A stretch of 64,000 nt of DNA from Rubeoparvulum massiliense. GTDB taxonomy: Bacteria; Bacillota; Bacilli; Rubeoparvulales; Rubeoparvulaceae. Where the stretch lies: positions 372,001 through 436,000 of the forward strand of contig NZ_CVPE01000005.1 of assembly GCF_001049895.1 (NCBI RefSeq). Direction: 5' to 3'. A model generated the notes under the pieces. It was not told the origin of the DNA. It worked only from the letters and a program-made list of their open reading frames with translations, and ran no database searches. Position numbers and translations under genes: made by a program. This document shows, in pieces, positions 14,422 to 25,887 of this stretch; position 1 is the first letter of the stretch; every line of letters begins with the position of its first letter.

Positions 14422-15612
14422 TTAGCTTCTTTCCCGTTCTACAACAGCAGCGATACCTTGACCCCCACCAATACAGAGCGTCGCTAGACCATATCGAGAA
14501 TCACGACGAGCCATTTCATGGAGAAGTGTCACAAAAATTCTTGCTCCACTGGCACCAATGGGGTGACCAAGGGCAATGGCTCCACCGTTCACATTCACAA
14601 TCTCCGGATCCAATTGGAGATCGCGGATCACGGCCAGTGCCTGTGCAGCAAAGGCTTCATTCGCCTCCACGAGATCGATTTGGTCCATTTGAATTCCCGC
14701 TCGTTCAAGGGCTAACTTGCTTGCAGGAATGGGGCCAAGTCCCATCAATGCTGGATCTACCCCTGCTCGACCAAAGCCCCGAATCACCGCCAGCGGCGTT
14801 AAACCACGCTTCCTTGCCTCTTCTCTGCTCATTAATAAGAGCGCTGCTGCCCCATCATTAATACCCGAGGCATTCCCTGCAGTTACTGTACCATCCTTCT
14901 GAAAGACCGATGGTAGCTGCATTAGCTTCGCTAAGGTCGTGTCATTACGAGGAGACTCATCAATTTGCAGATGGATAGGATCCCCCTTCCGTTGTGGAAT
15001 GGTGAGAGGGAGAATCTCAGCTTGAAAGCGTCCATTTTTCTGAGCCGTTGCCGCTTTCTGTTGGCTTGCTAAGGCGAATTGGTCCTGTTCCTCCCGAGAT
15101 AACCCATAGCGTGCCGCAATATTCTCTGCTGTCACACCCATATGGTACTGATTAATGGCACAATGGAGTCCATCCTGAAGCATCGAATCCTGAACCTGTT
15201 GGTCACCCATACGATACCCATGCCGTGCCCCTGGCAAAAGATAGGGGGCATTGCTCATACTCTCCATGCCACCGGCCACCACGATCTCCGCTTCGCCGCA
15301 AGCAATGGCCTGCCAACCGAGGTGAACTGCCTTGAGTCCAGAACCACAGAGTTTATTCACAGCATAGGAAGGAACAGAGGTAGGGAGCCCCGCCTGTAGC
15401 GCAGCTTGTCGCGCTGGACCCTGCCCTACCCCTGCTTGTAATACATGCCCTAGAATTACTTCATCTACGTGCTCTCCAGCTACACTTGCGTCATGGAGAA
15501 CTGCTTCGATCACCTTGGCACCTAACTGAGGTGCTGTCAATGATGCTAGTTGACCAGCGAATCGTCCAATGGGTGTACGCTTCGCACTCACAATCACCAC
15601 ATCACGTAACAT
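14422..15612 (-). CDS. Acetyl-CoA acetyltransferase (thiolase)
   Basis: Thiolase II family enzyme, 396 residues, interconverting two acetyl-CoA and acetoacetyl-CoA, or cleaving longer 3-ketoacyl-CoA. The nucleophile Cys89 ([10 protein letters not shown]), the His in the block [14 protein letters not shown] and the C-terminal Cys in CIGGGQG are present. It has its own gap, ribosome site AAGGAG and downstream hairpin, so it may be a single-gene unit. It is inserted between atp and mnaA/upp relative to B. subtilis. A second thiolase lies at 54.8 kb. Confidence 0.94.
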   Translation of the reverse strand: MLRDVVIVSAKRTPIGRFAGQLASLTAPQLGAKVIEAVLHDASVAGEHVDEVILGHVLQAGVGQGPARQAALQAGLPTSVPSYAVNKLCGSGLKAVHLGWQAIACGEAEIVVAGGMESMSNAPYLLPGARHGYRMGDQQVQDSMLQDGLHCAINQYHMGVTAENIAARYGLSREEQDQFALASQQKAATAQKNGRFQAEILPLTIPQRKGDPIHLQIDESPRNDTTLAKLMQLPSVFQKDGTVTAGNASGINDGAAALLLMSREEARKRGLTPLAVIRGFGRAGVDPALMGLGPIPASKLALERAGIQMDQIDLVEANEAFAAQALAVIRDLQLDPEIVNVNGGAIALGHPIGASGARIFVTLLHEMARRDSRYGLATLCIGGGQGIAAVVERERS

Positions 15613-15700
15613 CGTTCCTCACTCCTTCACCGTTCTAGAGGCTTCTCGTGAAGGATAACGTAATGGGGTTACAAATGAGATACAGAGCGTAAGCTCTCGA

Positions 15701-18700
15701 CTATTTGAGTCGTATGAATACTTGGTAGAGCAGACGTGCTGCTTCTCCACGTGTAGCCTCTTTCTTCGGCTGTAAGGTCTCCTTGATGTGGGAAAGATAT
15801 CCACCTTGGTAGACCTCTTTCACCGCAGGTAGGGCCCAGGTTGCGATCTTCCCTTGATCCGAGAAGGATAGCTTCACCTGATCAACGTCTGTGTTCTGTA
15901 ATAGATTCTTCTGCTGCAGGGCTCGTTGCAAGAAGAGAATCATCTCCTCTGTGGTCACTTGCTTATTCGGGAGGAATTGACCAGTCTCATAGCCTTTGGC
16001 AATTCCATGCTGCACGGCATAGCGCACAGCAGGGGTCGCCCAGGTGGGAATCTCATCGCTGAATTGAAGCAAAGGATCCTCTCCAGTGTTCTGATCATTT
16101 AGTTCCCAGTTTAGAAGGCGTCCCAGCAGTGTTAGCCATTGCGCACGTGTCAATGAGGCGTCTGGCGCAAATTGCTCCTTGCTTACACCTTGGATATAGC
16201 CATGAATCGCTAGCTGATAAGCTGCATTCTTCGCTGGATTACCCTTTAGATCCGTGAAGTAGACAGGATGATCCTGATAGTAGGGCATATAGAGTCCTGG
16301 CTTGCTAATGGTAAATTGGAAAGCCCCTTCTTTGCCAGCTACTTTTGCATAATCCCCTGCAACCACTGCCCAGCTACCATCCGTCTTACGCTCCAGTAAG
16401 CCTACACCTTTACCACTGACCCATTTATTGGGCTGCAACTGAATGGTAATGGCTTGGGGTAGGTTCTCTTCCTTCCCATCTACATAGAAGCCATAATCTG
16501 CTGTGACGTAGCCTGGAACTGAGGTCATGGCTGCAGATTGTGGTGTAATGGTCAATGGTGCATTCAGCTTACCATCTCGGATCACTGATGCTATTAGTTC
16601 TTCCCCTAATGCGAGATGCGCTGCCTTACCATCCCAGCCAGCAGGTAGGGTAATGGGAACTACATCCTCTAACAGCGTATAAGGGTGGAAGAGACTCACT
16701 TCATCCAAATAGATGGTGCCCTTGAGGCTTTGTCCTGTTATTTTCGGGTCATATACGAGATAGAGACTCTCTAAAGCAACGGGGTAGGAAATCTCCCCAG
16801 GTAACCAGCCTACCACCTTCTGCCACCCATTCCAGTCTATCGAATTACTCAGATCTACATAATGGACCTTGCCGCTGGCATCACGGACACTGGCCCGTAA
16901 CCAAAGCTGACTCTCGTCCCCCTTCACCCAGACACCAAGGCCTAACGGCTGCCCTGGCATGGTAACAGGCTTATCTCCCAGCATTCCATAGGCAATGCTT
17001 ACATCTGCTGGGTTGGCTTGCGTAAAATCATAGCTCAATACAGTCCCTTGACGGGTACGGAATAGCTCAGTATGCTCCTTCGTTGTTGTAAATGCACCTG
17101 TTACATGGTAACCTTCCCCAGTGGAATAGGCTTTAAAATGAGGACTACGTAGGTTATCCATGGTTAGCCATGGTAGCTCTGCAGAGCCTACATGGACAGG
17201 AACTGCAGCTTGGAAGCCATCGATGGAGGCGATCAAGCGGCCTTTTCCACTAGCACTTCCAGCATAGAAAATGGATTGGTTCTCCTCCACCTTCACCGTA
17301 CCAATATTCCCTTCTACACGCCAATTTACCTGCTGGGGAGTCGCCTTGAGGATCCGACCATTCTTTAAGACGATTTCCACATGAAGGGGAAGACTCCCTT
17401 GTTCTACTACATAGATTGGATCTGGTTGAATCTGTAGACGAGCAATATCCTTCCCACCTAGTACTGTAATCTGTTTTTTCCCTTCGATACCATTGATCTG
17501 TGCTGAGATGGTCATGGTTCCACTCTGTTTCGGTGTGAAACGATTGCCATCCCACGTTCCTTCACCTTGAGAATGGGACCAGGTAATCTCTTCATTGCTG
17601 GCTGTATATGGATGATAATGCTCATCATAGCCCTTGATTTGGAAGGCGGCTTGCTCCCCAATGAAGACTGCTTCAGGACCCATCACTTTGAAGCCTGCGA
17701 GGGCGCCCTTAGGAGCAGTATTAAAAATCCCGAGGGCCGTTGGTACTGCCCGTAAACCACCGTATTTTGTATTATTGATCAAGGTCGCTTGGGTCTCTGC
17801 TAAGCGCTGAGCTGCTAACGTGGTAGAGCCTCCACCATCAAAATTTACTGCCTGATAGCTTCCAAGATCAAACATGAGCTGAGCGAGCTCTTCCATGGTG
17901 AGACCTCGACTGTATTTGCTTCCCTCTACTGTAACGAGGAGAAGGCGCTTGCCATCCTGACTGACTCCTACCGCGGTACGAGGCTGCTTACCATCCACAC
18001 GCGGCAAGATCTTACTCACCACTTGACCATCCTTCACGAGCTGAGCATGGCCACCTACTGCTTGCTGAAGCTGACTTAAATCATAGGGAGTTACCGCATA
18101 ATCTACATGAATTTCATCTCCCATATGTACATGAGTGAGAAGAAACTGTGCTGCAACGCCTTGCCCCCATAGGACAAAACCATTGGATGGAATCATGGCT
18201 CCTTCTTGATTTTGTCGGATATCGATCACATAGCCATCTTCAACCACCACTTCCACTACCTGGCTGTGATACTCTTTGGTAATGCCTAAGCTTTTTTTAC
18301 CAAAATCGGGTGTATACATGTTGAGTTGATTCACGTGGCTTGTCCCTTGGGTGGGATAATACTCTTCCTTATTCACACCACGGAGGGAGAAGGTAGCTCC
18401 ATCCTGTGCTGTGACATGTCCTTGAAAGCCGAATTGGCTAATGATCGCTTGACGATCCGTGGTGATACCTAAGCTAGCCCACCCGCTTAGAAAGCCCATG
18501 GAGCTGACAAGCTCGCTATCACGGACAACCATCCCAAAGGGAAGTCCCTTTTGATCCATGCGGAAAAAGTCAGCATTGACTGCAGCAATGGCTCCCTCTT
18601 CCCGTGCCATCTGAACCACATTCTGTTTCTGTGTTAGCTGATGATCCGTTCCGTAGAGCGGTTTTACTTCCACATAGGGGTTATTCAAATCAACGGTGGT

Positions 18701-18928
18701 GACATAAACCAATGTCTTATTGTTATTCTCTGCTGGCCAAACCTTCTCATAGGCCGTTAACACGGTTCCTTCACCAATCGTTTCTTGCCATCTTACCTGC
18801 AAATCCTTAAATGAAGATGGTGCACTGGTTTGCGCCCAAAGCATCAGTGGACTCTGCAGGATCAGCATACTGATGCTAAGTAGCATAGCCACATAGCGTG
18901 CACCCTTGGTTAGCGCTTGTCGCTTCAT
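15701..18928 (-). CDS. Exported phosphodiester glycosidase-domain protein with three SLH domains
   Basis: A 1075-residue exported protein. The signal peptide covers about residues 1-32 (KRQALTKGAR charged part, hydrophobic core, then LWAQT). A phosphodiester glycosidase (NAGPA-type) domain spans roughly residues 80-400 with the motifs AVNADFFR and NFDGGGSTT. A bacterial-Ig-like region covers about 405-490. Beta-rich, carbohydrate-binding-like regions follow to about 780. Three S-layer-homology domains (about 890-1075) anchor it to cell-wall polymer. The family removes sugars from phosphodiester-linked glycans, but the substrate here is unknown. It is followed at 15613-15700 only by a short gap with a weak hairpin. 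Confidence 0.9.
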   Translation of the reverse strand: MKRQALTKGARYVAMLLSISMLILQSPLMLWAQTSAPSSFKDLQVRWQETIGEGTVLTAYEKVWPAENNNKTLVYVTTVDLNNPYVEVKPLYGTDHQLTQKQNVVQMAREEGAIAAVNADFFRMDQKGLPFGMVVRDSELVSSMGFLSGWASLGITTDRQAIISQFGFQGHVTAQDGATFSLRGVNKEEYYPTQGTSHVNQLNMYTPDFGKKSLGITKEYHSQVVEVVVEDGYVIDIRQNQEGAMIPSNGFVLWGQGVAAQFLLTHVHMGDEIHVDYAVTPYDLSQLQQAVGGHAQLVKDGQVVSKILPRVDGKQPRTAVGVSQDGKRLLLVTVEGSKYSRGLTMEELAQLMFDLGSYQAVNFDGGGSTTLAAQRLAETQATLINNTKYGGLRAVPTALGIFNTAPKGALAGFKVMGPEAVFIGEQAAFQIKGYDEHYHPYTASNEEITWSHSQGEGTWDGNRFTPKQSGTMTISAQINGIEGKKQITVLGGKDIARLQIQPDPIYVVEQGSLPLHVEIVLKNGRILKATPQQVNWRVEGNIGTVKVEENQSIFYAGSASGKGRLIASIDGFQAAVPVHVGSAELPWLTMDNLRSPHFKAYSTGEGYHVTGAFTTTKEHTELFRTRQGTVLSYDFTQANPADVSIAYGMLGDKPVTMPGQPLGLGVWVKGDESQLWLRASVRDASGKVHYVDLSNSIDWNGWQKVVGWLPGEISYPVALESLYLVYDPKITGQSLKGTIYLDEVSLFHPYTLLEDVVPITLPAGWDGKAAHLALGEELIASVIRDGKLNAPLTITPQSAAMTSVPGYVTADYGFYVDGKEENLPQAITIQLQPNKWVSGKGVGLLERKTDGSWAVVAGDYAKVAGKEGAFQFTISKPGLYMPYYQDHPVYFTDLKGNPAKNAAYQLAIHGYIQGVSKEQFAPDASLTRAQWLTLLGRLLNWELNDQNTGEDPLLQFSDEIPTWATPAVRYAVQHGIAKGYETGQFLPNKQVTTEEMILFLQRALQQKNLLQNTDVDQVKLSFSDQGKIATWALPAVKEVYQGGYLSHIKETLQPKKEATRGEAARLLYQVFIRLK

Positions 18929-19024
18929 CGTTGCGTTCCTCTCCCTTACTAGCCTATCTCTCTATCATTGATTCATTTTTATAGACGTAGGGGAGCTTTA
19001 TTTGTTTCGATAGAGATGCGATGA

Positions 19025-19065
19025 AAGAAAAAAGATGTCGAGGTTGGGATAACCTTGACATCTTT
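19025..19065 (-). terminator. Intrinsic terminator downstream of mnaA
   Basis: A 15-base-pair stem (arms 19031-19045 and 19051-19065, one mismatch on the minus strand) with a five-base loop, followed on the minus strand by a run of six T. It ends the upp-mnaA unit before the SLH-protein gene. Confidence 0.85.
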
Positions 19066-19090
19066 CCATTTTGTTTTCATGCGTTTCATA

Positions 19091-20236
19091 TTAATAAGTA
19101 AAAGGCTCTGGCGGTTGGGAACGCCGGCCAAAGTAATGAAGAATGGCTTCCACAATACGTTGGGAGGCTTGCCCATCTCCATACGGATTCGCGGCTTGCG
19201 CCATGGCTTCATAGGCCTTGGGATCATGGAGGAGGCGTTCAGCCTCTGCAACGATCCGCTCTGATTCCGTTCCTATCAGCTTCAATGTACCTGCTTCTAC
19301 CCCCTCAGGACGCTCGGTGGTGTTGCGAAGAACCAGTACTGGAACACCTAAAGATGGAGCCTCTTCCTGAAGACCACCGGAATCTGTCAATATGAGCGTG
19401 GCACGGGCCTGCAGATTATGGAAGGTTAATACATCCATGGGTTCAACAAGATGTACCCGCTCCACATCCGCTAACATCTCCAGAGCCACCTCGCGAACAT
19501 TGGGATTGAGGTGGAGGGGATAGAGAACATGAAGATCAGGGTTCTGTTGTATCAATTGGCGAACCGCTTCAAAGATATTGCGCATCGGTTGACCAAAGTT
19601 CTCTCGGCGATGGGCCGTCAATAGGAGCAAGCGACCATTTCCTACCTCATGCAGGATGGGATGGTCAAAATCCTTGGTAACCGTTGTCTTCAGGGCATCG
19701 ATGACGGTATTACCCGTCACATAAATCTGTGCTGGTGCTTTGCCTTCTTGGAGAAGATTCGCCGCTGCTTCCTTGGTAGGAGCAAAGTGCAAATCCGCAA
19801 TTACTCCTGTAAGCTGACGATTCATCTCCTCAGGAAATGGGGAGTACTTATTATGTGCCCGTAAGCCTGCCTCCACATGACCCACTGGCACCTTATGATA
19901 GAAGGCAGCTAATGCAGCCACGAAGCTGGTGGTCGTATCACCATGAACTAAGACCAGATCTGGTTGCTCATCAATCAGCACCTTCTCTAACGCATTCAAA
20001 GCATTCACAGTAATTTCAGCCAAGCTTTGGCGTGGTTGCATGATATCACAGTCAACGTCCGGTTTGATCTGAAAGGAATCAAGCATCTGGTCAAGCATCT
20101 CACGCTGCTGTGCAGTAACACAGACTCTCGATTCGATCTCCTCTGGATACTGAGCCAGATGGGCGATCAACGGTGCCATCTTAATGGTATCCGGACGCGT
20201 ACCAAAGATGGAGAGCACCTTAATTGGAGCTTTCAC
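19091..20236 (-). CDS. mnaA: UDP-N-acetylglucosamine 2-epimerase
   Basis: Makes UDP-ManNAc from UDP-GlcNAc for wall teichoic acid linkage units or other surface glycans. It is a cytoplasmic GT-B fold enzyme of 381 residues. The family blocks GTRPDTIKMAPLI, VHGDTTT, GHVEAGLRAHNKYSPFPEEMNR and TDSGGLQEEAPSLGVPVLVLR are visible. I chose the GTG at 20236, which has AAGGGAG eight bases upstream. Another GTG at 20254 overlaps the upp stop. upp-mnaA-atp order is known in other Bacillus species. It is adjacent to an SLH-anchored surface protein. Confidence 0.95.
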   Translation of the reverse strand: MKAPIKVLSIFGTRPDTIKMAPLIAHLAQYPEEIESRVCVTAQQREMLDQMLDSFQIKPDVDCDIMQPRQSLAEITVNALNALEKVLIDEQPDLVLVHGDTTTSFVAALAAFYHKVPVGHVEAGLRAHNKYSPFPEEMNRQLTGVIADLHFAPTKEAAANLLQEGKAPAQIYVTGNTVIDALKTTVTKDFDHPILHEVGNGRLLLLTAHRRENFGQPMRNIFEAVRQLIQQNPDLHVLYPLHLNPNVREVALEMLADVERVHLVEPMDVLTFHNLQARATLILTDSGGLQEEAPSLGVPVLVLRNTTERPEGVEAGTLKLIGTESERIVAEAERLLHDPKAYEAMAQAANPYGDGQASQRIVEAILHYFGRRSQPPEPFTY

Positions 20237-20250
20237 AATGTTCTCTCCCT

Positions 20251-20930
<680 letters not shown>

Positions 20931-20982
20931 AAACTGTCTCTCTCCCTGCTAGAAAGTTTCCAGATTTATTATCAAGTCTTTG

Positions 20983-22233
20983 TTATCCGATTTGATGATG
21001 GGGATAAAGTGGGAAGCGAGCGCAGAGAGCTGCTACCTGCTCAGATGCTGCTTGCAATTTTGCTTCATCATTCGGATTTTTCAAGACCTTATTCATGATA
21101 TCGGCAATTTCAACCATTTCTGCTTCCTTCAAGCCACGGGTGGTTAGTGCTGGTGTACCGATCCGAATTCCGCTGGTGATGAATGGACTTTCTGGATCAA
21201 AGGGGATGGTGTTTTTATTGCAGGTAATCCCGATCTCATCCATCAATTTCTCAGCATCTTTCCCTGTAATGTGGTGGTTACGTAAATCCATGAGGATCAG
21301 ATGATTATCCGTTCCACCAGAAACCAGCGTGAACCCACGGGCCACTAATGCCTCAGCCAAGGCTTTCCCGTTTTTCACAACCTGTGTACTGTATTCCTTA
21401 AAGGCAGGCTGTAAGGCTTCACCAAAAGCAATGGCCTTCGCTGCGATAATGTGCATGAGCGGACCACCTTGAATACCTGGGAAGATGGCTTTATCGATGG
21501 CTTTCGCATATTCTGCCTTACAAAGAATGAGTCCACCACGAGGTCCCCGTAATGTTTTATGTGTCGTAGAGGTAACAAAGTCGGCATAAGGAACAGGACT
21601 TGGATGTAATCCCGTTGCAACCAAGCCAGCGATATGTGCCATATCTACCATTAAATAGGCTCCAACCTCATCAGCAATCGCACGCATCTTCGGGAAATCA
21701 ATGATCCGTGGATATGCGCTGGCCCCAGCTACGATCAGCTTGGGATGATGTTCCAAGGCCTTCTGACGCACGTCCTCATAGTCGATTCGTTCTGTTTCAT
21801 GATCAACACCGTAATCCACGAAGTGATAGAGCATCCCAGAGAAATTCACAGGACTACCATGGGTAAGGTGACCGCCATGGCTAAGATTCATTCCTAACAC
21901 AGTATCGCCAGGCTTCAGCACAGCATGATAGACTGCCATATTGGCTTGTGCACCACTATGAGGCTGCACATTCGCATGCTCTGCACCAAATAATGCTTTG
22001 GCCCGATCCCGTGCAATATTCTCTACAATGTCTACATATTCACAGCCACCATAGTAACGACGTGCTGGATAACCTTCTGCATACTTATTGGTTAATACAC
22101 TCCCCATTGCTTCTAGAACGGCATCGCTCACAAAATTCTCCGATGCAATCATCTCTAGTTTATTCCGTTGTCTTTGTAGTTCAAGGCTCATTGCCTCTGC
22201 AACTTCTGGGTCTTGCTTAACGACATGTTCCAT
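20983..22233 (-). CDS. glyA: Serine hydroxymethyltransferase
   Basis: PLP enzyme interconverting serine and glycine with tetrahydrofolate, the main source of one-carbon units. It has 416 residues with the PLP-lysine block [15 protein letters not shown] and the N-terminal block [17 protein letters not shown]. The start overlaps the end of ywlG by 17 bases, and GAGGGGG precedes the ATG. No room for a riboswitch exists upstream. Confidence 0.98.
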   Translation of the reverse strand: MEHVVKQDPEVAEAMSLELQRQRNKLEMIASENFVSDAVLEAMGSVLTNKYAEGYPARRYYGGCEYVDIVENIARDRAKALFGAEHANVQPHSGAQANMAVYHAVLKPGDTVLGMNLSHGGHLTHGSPVNFSGMLYHFVDYGVDHETERIDYEDVRQKALEHHPKLIVAGASAYPRIIDFPKMRAIADEVGAYLMVDMAHIAGLVATGLHPSPVPYADFVTSTTHKTLRGPRGGLILCKAEYAKAIDKAIFPGIQGGPLMHIIAAKAIAFGEALQPAFKEYSTQVVKNGKALAEALVARGFTLVSGGTDNHLILMDLRNHHITGKDAEKLMDEIGITCNKNTIPFDPESPFITSGIRIGTPALTTRGLKEAEMVEIADIMNKVLKNPNDEAKLQAASEQVAALCARFPLYPHHQIG

Positions 22234-22819
22234 GATGGTCCCCCTCTATTTTTTTGTTTGCCTCTTCTCTCGTATAGACTGCTCGTGTGCCACCGATTAG
22301 CTTCGGCCTTGTTTTTGCCATGGTTACGTGTGCAGCACCGATCTCCTTCACATTGATTCGTACTGGCACAGCCACTCTTCGTAAATGCATGCCGATCAAG
22401 GTGTCACCAATATCCATCCCTGCATCAGCGAGAATCGTCTCCACCAGTACAGGATCCTCCATCTGACGGTATGCAGCTGCTGCCATGGAGCCGCCCGCTC
22501 CTGGAATAGGGATCGCTGAAACCAGTTCGAGATTATGTTCTATTGCTACATGACGCTCTACCACCAGCGCTCGGTTCAAATGCTCACAGCACTGAAAAGC
22601 AAGGTCAAAGCCCTTCTCTTGCTGAAGTTTCTGAAGCTCTTGGTAAATCACCTGGGCCACTTCATTGCTCCAACCGCTCCCAATCCGGTTGCCCATCACT
22701 TCACTGGTACTGCAGCCTACCACAAATACTTGTCCCTTCGTTAAGGGAGCCTGTTGCATAAATTCCGTCACTGCTTGGTTCACACTGGTGGCTATCTGGT
22801 TGAAAAACACCTCGTCCAT
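22217..22819 (-). CDS. ywlG: YwlG/UPF0340 (TIGR01440) family protein
   Basis: A 200-residue protein of a conserved family with no firmly known function, usually next to glyA and rpiB in Bacillales. Visible family features are [16 protein letters not shown], a [13 protein letters not shown] block and [12 protein letters not shown]. There is no signal peptide or membrane segment. It overlaps glyA and lies 16 bases after rpiB, so it belongs to the same unit. Confidence 0.9.
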   Translation of the reverse strand: MDEVFFNQIATSVNQAVTEFMQQAPLTKGQVFVVGCSTSEVMGNRIGSGWSNEVAQVIYQELQKLQQEKGFDLAFQCCEHLNRALVVERHVAIEHNLELVSAIPIPGAGGSMAAAAYRQMEDPVLVETILADAGMDIGDTLIGMHLRRVAVPVRINVKEIGAAHVTMAKTRPKLIGGTRAVYTREEANKKIEGDHHGTCR

Positions 22820-22835
22820 GCTGTGTCGCCTCCAT

Positions 22836-23282
22836 CTATCCCTGCTCTGTTTCCAACTGTGTGATCTTATCTAGACGACGCTGATGGCGTCCTCCTTCAA
22901 ACTCAGTGCCTAGCCAAATATCCACAATCTTTAAGGCTAAGCCTGAACCAATAACACGTGCACCCATGGCAAGCATATTACTGTCATTGTGTTGGCGTGT
23001 TGCTTCTGCTGTAAAGCAATCATGTACAAGTGCACAGCGGATCCCCTTCACCTTGTTGGCAGTAATGGACATGCCAATTCCAGTTCCGCAAACAAGAATC
23101 CCTCGTTCCGCCTCGCCTCGTGCTACCATTTCAGCAGCTGGGTGGGCATAGTCAGGATAATCAACAGAGAGCGTGCCATCTGTCCCCACATCCACCACTT
23201 CGTAGCCTTGTTTCAGCAGATGCTGCTTAATCTCTTCTTTTAGTTGAAAGCCTCCATGGTCTGCTCCTACGACAATTTTCAA
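22836..23282 (-). CDS. rpiB: Ribose-5-phosphate isomerase B
   Basis: RpiB/LacAB-family isomerase of the pentose phosphate pathway, 148 residues from a TTG start ([15 protein letters not shown]). GGGGG lies seven bases upstream of that TTG. An ATG at 23303 would overlap this site and add seven residues. The catalytic Cys sits in the block [13 protein letters not shown] and a conserved His in [14 protein letters not shown]. The length equals B. subtilis YwlF. Confidence 0.94.
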   Translation of the reverse strand: MKIVVGADHGGFQLKEEIKQHLLKQGYEVVDVGTDGTLSVDYPDYAHPAAEMVARGEAERGILVCGTGIGMSITANKVKGIRCALVHDCFTAEATRQHNDSNMLAMGARVIGSGLALKIVDIWLGTEFEGGRHQRRLDKITQLETEQG

Positions 23283-23348
23283 CGCGAATCCCCCTTTCTT
23301 CATATCAATCTACGCCATTTCTAATGGTTTGACCATAGGGATGGATAC

Positions 23349-24710
23349 TTATTCTACATATCCGATCTGAAATTTATTAATGTGAGAACGTAAACGTTCT
23401 GTCTGTTGCTGCATCGCCTGCGTAGCAGCGGCAATCTGTTGAATTAATGCAGATTGCTCCTCTGTGGTGGCAGTCATCTCTTCGGTTTGCGCAGAAGTCT
23501 CTTCAGCAACCTGGGCCACCTCGTGAGTAGCCTCCTTCGCATGACTTAGAGCCACCATCTGCTGCGTCACCATTTCTGCCACACCGGAGACAGATTCTAC
23601 AACAAGGTGAATGGAGTGAGAGATCTCCTGGATCGCTTGATTGGTGCTCTCACCACGTTCCGCTTCAACCTGGGCTGCTTTTACCTGTTGCGTGATTTGG
23701 GTAACTGCATTCTTCACCTGCTGTTGAATCTCTTGGATCAACTGATTGATCTGAGCAACTGCTTGAACACTCTGATCAGCCAATTTTCGAACCTCTTCTG
23801 CCACCACGGTGAAGCCTCGGCCATGCTCGCCAGCACGGGCTGCTTCAATGGAAGCATTAAGCGCAAGAAGGTTGGTCTGCTCAGCAATATCCCCTACCAC
23901 CATGGAGATATCACCGATCTGAATCGCATGCTGCTCTAATTGATTGACGACACCAAGGGATGTTTGGTTGGAGGTGGCTAACTGTTGAATCCCTGTAACC
24001 AGTTGCCCGATCACCAGAGAACTACGCTCTAATGATTCCACCATCTCTGTTGATAATTGCACAGAGGTGTTCACCTGCTGATGCATCTCTTCACCCTGTT
24101 GAGTGATGTTATAAATGGTACTAGACATGGAAGCAAGTGTTTCTGCTTGCGATTCAGCTCCGAGGGCAATTTGCTCTGTGCTACCACTCATCTCCTCTGC
24201 TGCCTTGGCTGCTTCTGTCGTGGCAATGGTTAGCTCATCCACCTGTTGATTGGTTTGCTGAAAGGTATCATTAATATCCTTGACCATAGTACGTAAGCTG
24301 TTTAGCATGGTTTGAAACGAGCTGGTCAATGCCTGCATTTCATCCTGTGTTGATGGAACAACCACCTCAACAGAGAGATCGCCTAGAGCTGCTGTATGGG
24401 TATTCTCCTCCAAGTCCAATAAAGGCTTGGTGATGACCCGCGCCACTACCCACCCTAATAGTCCTGACCAAAAAAGGGCAGAAGTGACTGTAAAGATTAT
24501 TAGGGCTACTTCACCGCCTAGTAGCTGATGAAGCCAATCATCAATAACATACAGACAAATCATTGTGGCTGAGTAGGTACAGAGGGAGAGAAAAATGATC
24601 CCTCCTACTATTTTTTTTACCATACTGCGTTTATACTGCTTCCTTCGCAGATCGGGCTTCAAGCTCTGCCAGATCTGCTCAAATTGATTACCTATACCTA
24701 ATCGTTTCAT
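23349..24710 (-). CDS. Methyl-accepting chemotaxis protein lacking an extracellular sensor domain
   Basis: 453 residues. Two membrane helices (about 34-56 and 68-91) are separated by only about 11 residues, so there is no outside ligand domain. A HAMP segment (about 90-145) and a full coiled-coil signalling domain follow, with the hairpin block [21 protein letters not shown]. It may sense a membrane or cytoplasmic signal. Its ATG overlaps the ywlE stop (ATGA) and a Shine-Dalgarno GGGGAG lies upstream. This gene is an insertion between ywlE and rpiB relative to B. subtilis. Confidence 0.92.
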   Translation of the reverse strand: MKRLGIGNQFEQIWQSLKPDLRRKQYKRSMVKKIVGGIIFLSLCTYSATMICLYVIDDWLHQLLGGEVALIIFTVTSALFWSGLLGWVVARVITKPLLDLEENTHTAALGDLSVEVVVPSTQDEMQALTSSFQTMLNSLRTMVKDINDTFQQTNQQVDELTIATTEAAKAAEEMSGSTEQIALGAESQAETLASMSSTIYNITQQGEEMHQQVNTSVQLSTEMVESLERSSLVIGQLVTGIQQLATSNQTSLGVVNQLEQHAIQIGDISMVVGDIAEQTNLLALNASIEAARAGEHGRGFTVVAEEVRKLADQSVQAVAQINQLIQEIQQQVKNAVTQITQQVKAAQVEAERGESTNQAIQEISHSIHLVVESVSGVAEMVTQQMVALSHAKEATHEVAQVAEETSAQTEEMTATTEEQSALIQQIAAATQAMQQQTERLRSHINKFQIGYVE

Positions 24711-25201
24711 TCTATCTTACTCTCCCCATTCTCATTGGTTAAATTCTCCTTAAAGTCAGCAACCAGTTTATCGATACATGCTTCCATCTGTTGTGTCACT
24801 TGAAGGTAGAGATTAAGATCACCGCCAAAGGGATCGATGATGTCTAAGGCGTTCATTTCCACCTCGTCCTTCAAGGCATATTCCAGTAATGTATAGGTCT
24901 TCTGTTGTGCAAAAGGATACTGGGAGCTTATGACCATCTTATGGTTGGCTGTCATGGTGAGAATGAGGTCAGCCCAGATTACTAACTCTTCTGTAAGTAC
25001 TTGTGACTGATGATTGATCTCCAGATTACGACGCTCCAGTATAATGGACGAATTCACCGAGAGAGGTAAACCATTCATCGTAGCAATGCCTGCTGACTTC
25101 ACCTGGATGTTTAAGCTTGCTTGGCGAGCTTTTTCCCGTAAAAGAATCTCAGCTGTAGGACTTCGGCACGTGTTTCCTGTACAGATAAATAAGACATTCA
25201 C
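24707..25201 (-). CDS. ywlE: Protein-arginine-phosphatase YwlE
   Basis: Low-molecular-weight phosphatase that removes phosphate from arginine residues placed by McsB. From the GTG at 25201 (TAGGAGG nine bases upstream) the P-loop reads CTGNTCRSP. It has Cys7, Thr11 and Arg13, the same numbering as B. subtilis YwlE; Thr11 is what favours phospho-arginine. The general acid Asp lies in DIIDPFGGD. It has 164 residues. In-frame extensions upstream to 25249 lack a ribosome site. It is coupled to the downstream chemoreceptor. Confidence 0.92.
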   Translation of the reverse strand: MNVLFICTGNTCRSPTAEILLREKARQASLNIQVKSAGIATMNGLPLSVNSSIILERRNLEINHQSQVLTEELVIWADLILTMTANHKMVISSQYPFAQQKTYTLLEYALKDEVEMNALDIIDPFGGDLNLYLQVTQQMEACIDKLVADFKENLTNENGESKIE

Positions 25202-25281
25202 ATTATTCAGCCTCCTAATCCATCTCAAAACGACGTTGGCACGCTCCAATTACCTAGTACTTTTCTTGGTGTATTTCTATT

Positions 25282-25290
25282 ATTGTACCA
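25282..25290 (-). promoter_or_regulatory. Candidate extended -10 promoter for ywlE and downstream genes
   Basis: Minus-strand TGG-TACAAT (25282-25290) has the extended -10 form with a weak -35. It lies between mntP and ywlE and could start the ywlE-MCP-rpiB-ywlG-glyA transcript. Confidence 0.45.
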
Positions 25291-25317
25291 ATATTTTCGT
25301 AATTCAACAGTAGTTTT

Positions 25318-25884
25318 TCATCCGAAAAGGACACGGAGGCCAAAGAAAAACAGGATGAGCCCACCAAAAATATCACCATAGCCACCCATCAGATGACCTA
25401 GCCTCCTCCCCATCCAAAGACCTATCGCCGTGAAAACCATGGCAGTTCCCCCAAATGCGAAGATGGTAAAGAGAAGATGGTGACTAAAAAGGCCAAAGGA
25501 AATGCCTGCCGATAGGGCATCGATGCTTACGCTTAAGGAGAATAGAATAATTCCTGTTCCACGGATAGAGACCCAGGCATTCTCATCATCTGATAAAAGG
25601 GCATGCCAGATCATCTGAATCCCTAAATAGAGTAGCAGCCCTCCTCCGATCCATTGGGCCACCTCTCCCATAAGTAAACTGAGAAACTTCCCGATCACAA
25701 TCCCTGTCAATGGCATGCTCACATGAAAAAAACCGATTATCAGGCTGATATATAAAATCATCCGCAGTCGCATGGGACGCATTCCCATGCCAATTGCGAT
25801 GGAAAAGGCATCTAAGGCTAGAGCCATAGCGACGAGCTCAATGCTAATCCATTCGCTCCATACTACCTGAAGGTTCGAAAACAT
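25318..25884 (-). CDS. mntP: Manganese efflux pump MntP family (YwlD)
   Basis: Six-helix membrane protein of 188 residues that exports Mn2+ in E. coli and Bacillus relatives. The two repeats carry the membrane acidic motifs ALDAFSIAIGMG and SIDALSAGISFG. I chose the ATG at 25884 (MFSNLQ), with the G-rich Shine-Dalgarno six bases upstream. A TTG at 25890 sits directly on that site. The ribosome site is enclosed in a strong hairpin (separate entry). No yybP-ykoY riboswitch is possible in the 70-base gap. Confidence 0.92.
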   Translation of the reverse strand: MFSNLQVVWSEWISIELVAMALALDAFSIAIGMGMRPMRLRMILYISLIIGFFHVSMPLTGIVIGKFLSLLMGEVAQWIGGGLLLYLGIQMIWHALLSDDENAWVSIRGTGIILFSLSVSIDALSAGISFGLFSHHLLFTIFAFGGTAMVFTAIGLWMGRRLGHLMGGYGDIFGGLILFFFGLRVLFG

Positions 25885-25887
25885 AAA

